Source: Clostridiales bacterium
GTDB taxonomy: Bacteria; Bacillota; Clostridia; Peptostreptococcales; Anaerovoracaceae
Direction of reading: 5' to 3'
Assembly: GCA_015058275.1 (NCBI GenBank)
Contig: SVCQ01000010.1
Location: forward strand, 1 to 64,000
Length of the DNA: 64,000 nucleotides
A model generated the notes under the pieces. That model saw only the letters and a list, made by a program, of their open reading frames with translations, made no database searches and was not told where the DNA came from. The first letter of the stretch is position 1. Each line of letters opens with the position of its first letter. This document shows, piece after piece, positions 60,280 to 64,000 of this stretch. The position numbers were made by a program, and so were the translations under genes.

Positions 60280-61857
60280 ATGAAGATAAACGTAAACGAT
60301 TGTCTTAAACTGGACGCTTTCAGAGGAGGCCGCGTGCTTGCCTGCGCCGATGAGTGCACAAGGCGCGTACGCTCTGTCTCAGTGCTTGACGAGGCGGATC
60401 TCGCCATGGGTGTCGAGCGCAACGGCGTCGGCGAGCAGATGGTCATCACGCACTTCTGGACCAGCAAGGACGATGTCGAGGCCCAAAAGGCCGCAGTGGC
60501 GGCTCTTGGCCGTAAAGGCATCAGCGCCCTTGTTGTATACCTCAACGAAAAGGGCGTAACGGATGTTTCCCCTGAGGTGATAAGGACAGCGGAGAGCGTC
60601 AGGCTTCCGCTTATCTCGATCAGAGACGACGGGAATACCACGTACTCGATGCTTATCGAGCAGGTGCTCGACAAGATCCTTTACGGTGAGAATTACAGTG
60701 ACAACATCCTCAACAACTCCATATCGCATCTTCTGAACTTCGAGAAGCACAGCAACTTCCCTGAGGCTCTTCGCGAGGCTGCGATGAACAATAACTATCA
60801 GGTCGTATTGATGACCGAGGAGTTCAATACCATTCTCACTATCGAGACAAGACACCTTGTCAGGATCGAGGATGCGGTGTATGCTGCCCGCAAGCTTGAC
60901 GCGTTCAACATGAACGGCTTCACGCGTGTTGAGATAGAGAGCGTGGTCACATACTGGGGCTTCATCAACATCAAGGACAGCAGATACATACTTGTCATCG
61001 TGGACAACGACGACGAGTACTCGGCATCCGAGATGGGCAAGCTCGCTCAGACCATAGAACTCGCCATCGGCATGTGGAAATACACGCCAGACAGGGATTC
61101 AAGGGCCGAGTTCATCAAGTCGGCGGTAAGAGGCGACATCTCGTTCTGCCACACGCTGCTCGATGAGTCGGGCCTCCGCGGGATGCAGTTTACCAGCTGC
61201 TTCTACATCAAGGACACAACAGGGGACAAGGATGCATTCTACGAGGTGCTTGACGAGCACCGCAAAAGGACGGATCTCGGCATGCTCCTGACAACAGAAT
61301 CGGATGAGATATACGGCATCATATACGTTGTGGGCGGACAGGCAAGAGGCATCGAAGCCAAGAATGCCTGCCTTGCGATGTATGATGACCTCAAGGCGCT
61401 CTGCAAGGAGGAAAAGATCTTCCACATCACCGGCATGGAGACTCTCGAGGCCTGCGTAGACGGCTTCAAGATGATCAACAAGACCGGCAAGTTCATGGAT
61501 AAGGTCTTCCCGTTCAAGAGGGTATTCTCCAAGTACGAGATCTCCATGGTGAGCGACTGCGTATACATGCAGACCGGTTCGCAGATGCAGCGCAGGATGT
61601 ACCTCGATCTGCTCGAGCCTTTCGAGAGGGAGGTCTCACAAAACAAGGGCAGGATGCTCATCGACACGCTGTCGACATTCGTGCTCGATGCGGGCATGAA
61701 CAGCAACCGCACTGCCGACTTCATGAACATACACAACAACACTGTTCAGTACAGACTCAAAAAGGCCAACGAGATACTCGGCGCCGAGATGACAGCCAAC
61801 AGGGTCATCCCGGGGCTTACCATGGCACTTGCTCTCAAGAGACTGGAGGAGGTCTGA
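60280..61857 (+). CDS. PucR-family transcriptional regulator
   Basis: A 525-residue regulator. The N-terminal PucR sensory domain (about 1-130, VNDCLKLDAFRGGRVLACAD and GISALVVYLNEKG) is followed by a GGDEF-like or PurR-type middle region (about 270-400). The C-terminal helix-turn-helix (about 470-525) is LIDTLSTFVLDAGMNSNRTA then NIHNNTVQYRLKKANEILG, the PucR C-terminal DNA-binding signature. In Bacillus PucR controls purine degradation. The target here is unknown. It lies between ftsH and coaX, which are commonly adjacent in Clostridia. Confidence 0.85.
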   Translation: MKINVNDCLKLDAFRGGRVLACADECTRRVRSVSVLDEADLAMGVERNGVGEQMVITHFWTSKDDVEAQKAAVAALGRKGISALVVYLNEKGVTDVSPEVIRTAESVRLPLISIRDDGNTTYSMLIEQVLDKILYGENYSDNILNNSISHLLNFEKHSNFPEALREAAMNNNYQVVLMTEEFNTILTIETRHLVRIEDAVYAARKLDAFNMNGFTRVEIESVVTYWGFINIKDSRYILVIVDNDDEYSASEMGKLAQTIELAIGMWKYTPDRDSRAEFIKSAVRGDISFCHTLLDESGLRGMQFTSCFYIKDTTGDKDAFYEVLDEHRKRTDLGMLLTTESDEIYGIIYVVGGQARGIEAKNACLAMYDDLKALCKEEKIFHITGMETLEACVDGFKMINKTGKFMDKVFPFKRVFSKYEISMVSDCVYMQTGSQMQRRMYLDLLEPFEREVSQNKGRMLIDTLSTFVLDAGMNSNRTADFMNIHNNTVQYRLKKANEILGAEMTANRVIPGLTMALALKRLEEV

Positions 61858-61858
61858 T

Positions 61859-62674
61859 ATGCTGCTTGCCATAGACGTGGGCAATACCAACATCGTCATC
61901 GGTGTCTTTGAGGACGACAAGCTCTTTGAGAGCTGGCGACTCGCCACGGACAATAAGAGATCGGCCGACGAATACGGCACTATCATCCATTCGATGTTCG
62001 GATATGCGGGCGTAAAGTCCGAGGACATCGATGATGTCATCATCTCATCGGTAGTTCCGTCACTGCTCTTCACACTCGAGCACATGTGCCTGAAGTTCTT
62101 CGGGCTCAACCCTATAGTAGTGGAGCAGGGCATCAAGACCGGCATACGCATCTGCTATGACGATCCGCGCCAGGTGGGTTCCGACCGCATAGTCAACAGC
62201 GTCGCAGCCCACACCAGATACGGCGGCAATCTGATCGTCATCGACTTCGGTACGGCCACCACATTCTCGTGCGTGACCGCGGAGGGAGACTTCCTCGGCG
62301 GTGCCATCGCGCCGGGCATCAAGACCCAGGCTGCGGCTCTGTTTGAGCATACGGCCAAGCTCCCTAATGTGGACCTCGAGATCCCGGGCAGCTTCATCTG
62401 CCGCAATACAAGCGAGGCCATGAGGTCCGGACTTGTCTACGGACACATGGGCTTTGTGGAGCACATGGTCAAGGGCATGAAGGAAGAGATGAGCGCCTCG
62501 CTCGGATGCACGCCTGATGACATCAGAGTCGTCGCGACCGGCGGTATGGCCACCATGGTCGAAAGCGGTGTATCCTGCATCGACGTGATCGACAGGAGGC
62601 TCACACTCGACGGACTGCAGATGCTCCATGACAAAAACAAAGGACTGAACAAAAAGCGCGTCCTCCAGGACTAA
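61859..62674 (+). CDS. coaX: type III pantothenate kinase
   Basis: A 271-residue ASKHA-fold kinase that phosphorylates pantothenate in CoA synthesis. The phosphate-1 motif is LLAIDVGNTNIVIGVFEDD, followed by SSVVPSLLF, DPRQVGSDRIVNSVAAHTR and IVIDFGTATTFSCV. The adenosine site is VVATGGMATMV. GGAGGAGG is directly upstream of ATG 61859. A longer frame lies inside the preceding gene. It is likely translated with the PucR-type gene upstream. Confidence 0.95.
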   Translation: MLLAIDVGNTNIVIGVFEDDKLFESWRLATDNKRSADEYGTIIHSMFGYAGVKSEDIDDVIISSVVPSLLFTLEHMCLKFFGLNPIVVEQGIKTGIRICYDDPRQVGSDRIVNSVAAHTRYGGNLIVIDFGTATTFSCVTAEGDFLGGAIAPGIKTQAAALFEHTAKLPNVDLEIPGSFICRNTSEAMRSGLVYGHMGFVEHMVKGMKEEMSASLGCTPDDIRVVATGGMATMVESGVSCIDVIDRRLTLDGLQMLHDKNKGLNKKRVLQD

Positions 62675-62704
62675 CTGATTACTAGTACTTTGTAACAGTT
62701 AAAA

Positions 62705-62764
62705 GTGTCTTTCTGAACGAAGCGAAGAATCTCATAAGATCCTTCTCTACGCTCATGATGACAT
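62705..62764. repeat. REP-like hairpin
   Basis: TGTCTTTCTGAACGAAGCG through AAGAATCT pairs with AGATCCTTCTCTACGC through TGACA, a 27-bp arm with about 20 matches around CATA. The sequence resembles the widespread GAACGAAGCGAAGAATC-type intergenic palindromes seen in several bacterial phyla. It lies 30 bases after coaX. Confidence 0.6.
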
Positions 62765-62789
62765 CCGGGAATAAGGTGCTACGGAATAC

Positions 62790-62922
62790 TAGCTTTTGTA
62801 CAGTCTGTCAGACACGCTCTCGCTAAGTCCTCACGCAGCGGTACTAAGCTCTGTCTTCGCTGACGCTCGCCAATCGCTAAGTACCGGCGTTGCGGATTTG
62901 TCTGACAGACGTACAAAAGCTA
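62790..62922. repeat. 133-bp hairpin element with 24-bp inverted ends (dispersed repeat copy B)
   Basis: The left end (62790-62814) and right end (62899-62922) are inverted repeats, 24 of 25 bases, beginning TAGCTTTTGTAC and ending GTACAAAAGCTA. Inside, GCAGCGGTACTAAGC pairs with GCTAAGTACCGGCGTTGC. Bases 62816-62876 match the minus-strand sequence of 23781-23860, including a 23-base block at 62834-62856 with only one mismatch to 23815-23837. It may be a mobile miniature element or a structured RNA. Confidence 0.7.
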
Positions 62923-62940
62923 AATAACTATAATAGTATA

Positions 62941-63909
62941 ATGATAATCGGAGATATCGAACTTAAGAATCCCTGGCTGCTTGCGCCGATGGCGGGATTC
63001 ACGGATGCAGTTATGAGGACGCTCTGCGAGGAGCAGGGCGCGGCGCTCACATACACCGAGATGGTCAGCGCCAAGGGACTGTATTACGGCGGCAGCAAAA
63101 CAGGAGAACTTACATACATACCGGAGGGAGCAGGCCCGACCGCCATCCAGATATTCGGGAGCGAACCCGAGGTGATGGCCTACGCCGCGCGCGTGCTCGA
63201 TGATCTTCCGAACTGCATGCTGGACATCAACATGGGATGTCCGGTGCCAAAGGTGGTAAAGAACGGGGACGGATCGGCACTGATGCAGGATCCGGACCTG
63301 GTATACGAGATAGTAAAGGCGACCGCTGAGGCCAGTTCAAAGCCCGTCACCGTCAAGATGAGGAAGGGCTTCACTGAAGGCGGCCCGACGGCTGTGGACA
63401 TAGCAAAGGCTGCCGAAGCCGGAGGCTGCGCTGCAGTGGCCGTTCACGGCAGGATGAGAAGCCAGTACTACAGCGGCAGCGTCGACCGAGACATCATACG
63501 TCTGGTCAAGGAGGCGGTGTCTGTTCCGGTCATCGCAAGCGGAGACGTCACCTCTGCCGAAGAGGGCATGAGCATGCTCGAAGAGACAGGCTGCGACATG
63601 GTCATGATAGGCCGCGCCGCACTCGGAGATCCGTGGCTGTTCAGAGAACTTGCCGCGGTATATAATGGGGAGGATGTCCCTACGAAGCCGTCAGATGCCG
63701 AGAGAGCAGAGATGATGATCAGACATCTCGAGATGCTCTGCGGTCTCAAGGGAGAGCGCACCGGCGTCAGGGAATTCAGGAAATACGTCATGCGCTACAC
63801 CAAAGGCATGAGAGGAGCCTCGTCCCTCAGGAGGAGGTCCAACGACATAACCGAACTGTCAGCCATGATCGAAGTAATAAAGGAAATTGCAGGTGAGACA
63901 CAAGACTAA
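62941..63909 (+). CDS. dus: tRNA-dihydrouridine synthase
   Basis: A 322-residue FMN TIM-barrel enzyme reducing uridines in the tRNA D-loop. APMAGFTDAVMR, the catalytic Cys in INMGCPVPKVVKNGDGSALM, HGRMRSQYYSG, IASGDVTSAEEG and MIGRAALGDPWLFREL are present. ATG 62941 directly follows a TATAAT box at 62929-62934, so the mRNA may start at or within two bases of the start codon. There is no Shine-Dalgarno site. The length fits the DusB subgroup. Catalytic residues look complete. Confidence 0.93.
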   Translation: MIIGDIELKNPWLLAPMAGFTDAVMRTLCEEQGAALTYTEMVSAKGLYYGGSKTGELTYIPEGAGPTAIQIFGSEPEVMAYAARVLDDLPNCMLDINMGCPVPKVVKNGDGSALMQDPDLVYEIVKATAEASSKPVTVKMRKGFTEGGPTAVDIAKAAEAGGCAAVAVHGRMRSQYYSGSVDRDIIRLVKEAVSVPVIASGDVTSAEEGMSMLEETGCDMVMIGRAALGDPWLFRELAAVYNGEDVPTKPSDAERAEMMIRHLEMLCGLKGERTGVREFRKYVMRYTKGMRGASSLRRRSNDITELSAMIEVIKEIAGETQD

Positions 63910-64000
63910 GGGCAAATCGCATACGAAATTACTGCTGCTGGCGGCTCTGGCTGCCGGCATGGTATTTGTATCCGCAGGATGCACCACGTACAACAGCTTC
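63893..64000 (+). CDS. lipoprotein, N-terminus only
   Basis: A frame from GTG 63893 overlaps the dus stop by 17 bases and reads MRHKTKGKSHTKLLLLAALA then AGMVFVSAGCTTYNSF up to the window edge. A Lys-rich start, hydrophobic stretch and VSAGC lipobox make a lipoprotein signal peptide. AAGGA lies 8-9 bases upstream. The mature part is beyond the window, so no function can be given. Confidence 0.75.
   Translation, partial: MRHKTKGKSHTKLLLLAALAAGMVFVSAGCTTYNSF

Overview
The window looks like chromosomal DNA of an anaerobic clostridial Firmicute with roughly 55% G+C. The evidence is strong GGAGG-type ribosome sites, a class 1B dihydroorotate dehydrogenase (PyrK/PyrD), a ferredoxin-dependent 2-oxoacid oxidoreductase, Firmicute-type RqcH, CoaX, FtsH and LspA, and several PAS/GGDEF/EAL proteins. 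I cannot name the genus. Anaerovoracaceae (Family XIII) or a related order-level group would fit, but that is inference.

Layout. 1-185: 3' end of a group II intron (domains V and VI) and a hairpin. 186-2767: a GT4 glycosyltransferase and a CDF cation exporter. 2768-7590: a lower-G+C accessory islet with a HIRAN protein, a broken ORF, a CpXC zinc protein, an AhpD-like protein, a truncated GGDEF gene and an intact PAS-GGDEF-EAL gene. It is flanked by a near-identical 16-bp direct repeat. 7592-21000: a double-glycine-leader secreted protein, then metabolic and envelope genes (nitroreductase, proC, pheA, VanY-like peptidase, ArsC-like, acid phosphatase, Sir2, lipase-like lipoprotein, surface protein, CorA, thiamine pyrophosphokinase). 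21000-22450: a PD-(D/E)XK-type nuclease gene facing an unusual 21-bp/75-bp repeat array.

22450-31304: the de novo pyrimidine cluster pyrC-carB-pyrK-pyrD-pyrF-pyrE-pyrB. It lacks carA. PyrB carries a PyrI-like zinc domain at its C-terminus, and a structured leader precedes carB. 31324-34011: transporter, nitrilase and small membrane proteins. 34092-42140, mostly on the minus strand: rluD-lspA, tRNA-Val(CAC), rqcH, a DUF4914-like P-loop protein, a 162-bp imperfect palindrome, and a sigma factor with a membrane beta-propeller partner. 42312-46274: a C_GCAxxG_C_C protein, RarD-type transporter, duplicated class II aldolase-like protein and GT4 glycosyltransferase.

46334-49903: a promoter, a possible 11-codon leader peptide and terminator, then a P-loop ATPase and a four-subunit 2-oxoacid:ferredoxin oxidoreductase. 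49989-54083: an HD hydrolase, a NifX-like/His-Cys-rich/SlyD-like fusion, a c-di-GMP phosphodiesterase and a HAD hydrolase. 54157-64000: the housekeeping run metG, tatD, tilS, ftsH, pucR-like, coaX, a repeat-rich gap, dus and the start of a lipoprotein gene.

The most unusual features are the PyrB-zinc-domain fusion, the NifX-SlyD fusion, the repeat array beside the nuclease, the dispersed hairpin element present at 23.8 and 62.8 kb, the 162-bp palindrome, and the leader-peptide/terminator arrangement before the oxidoreductase operon.
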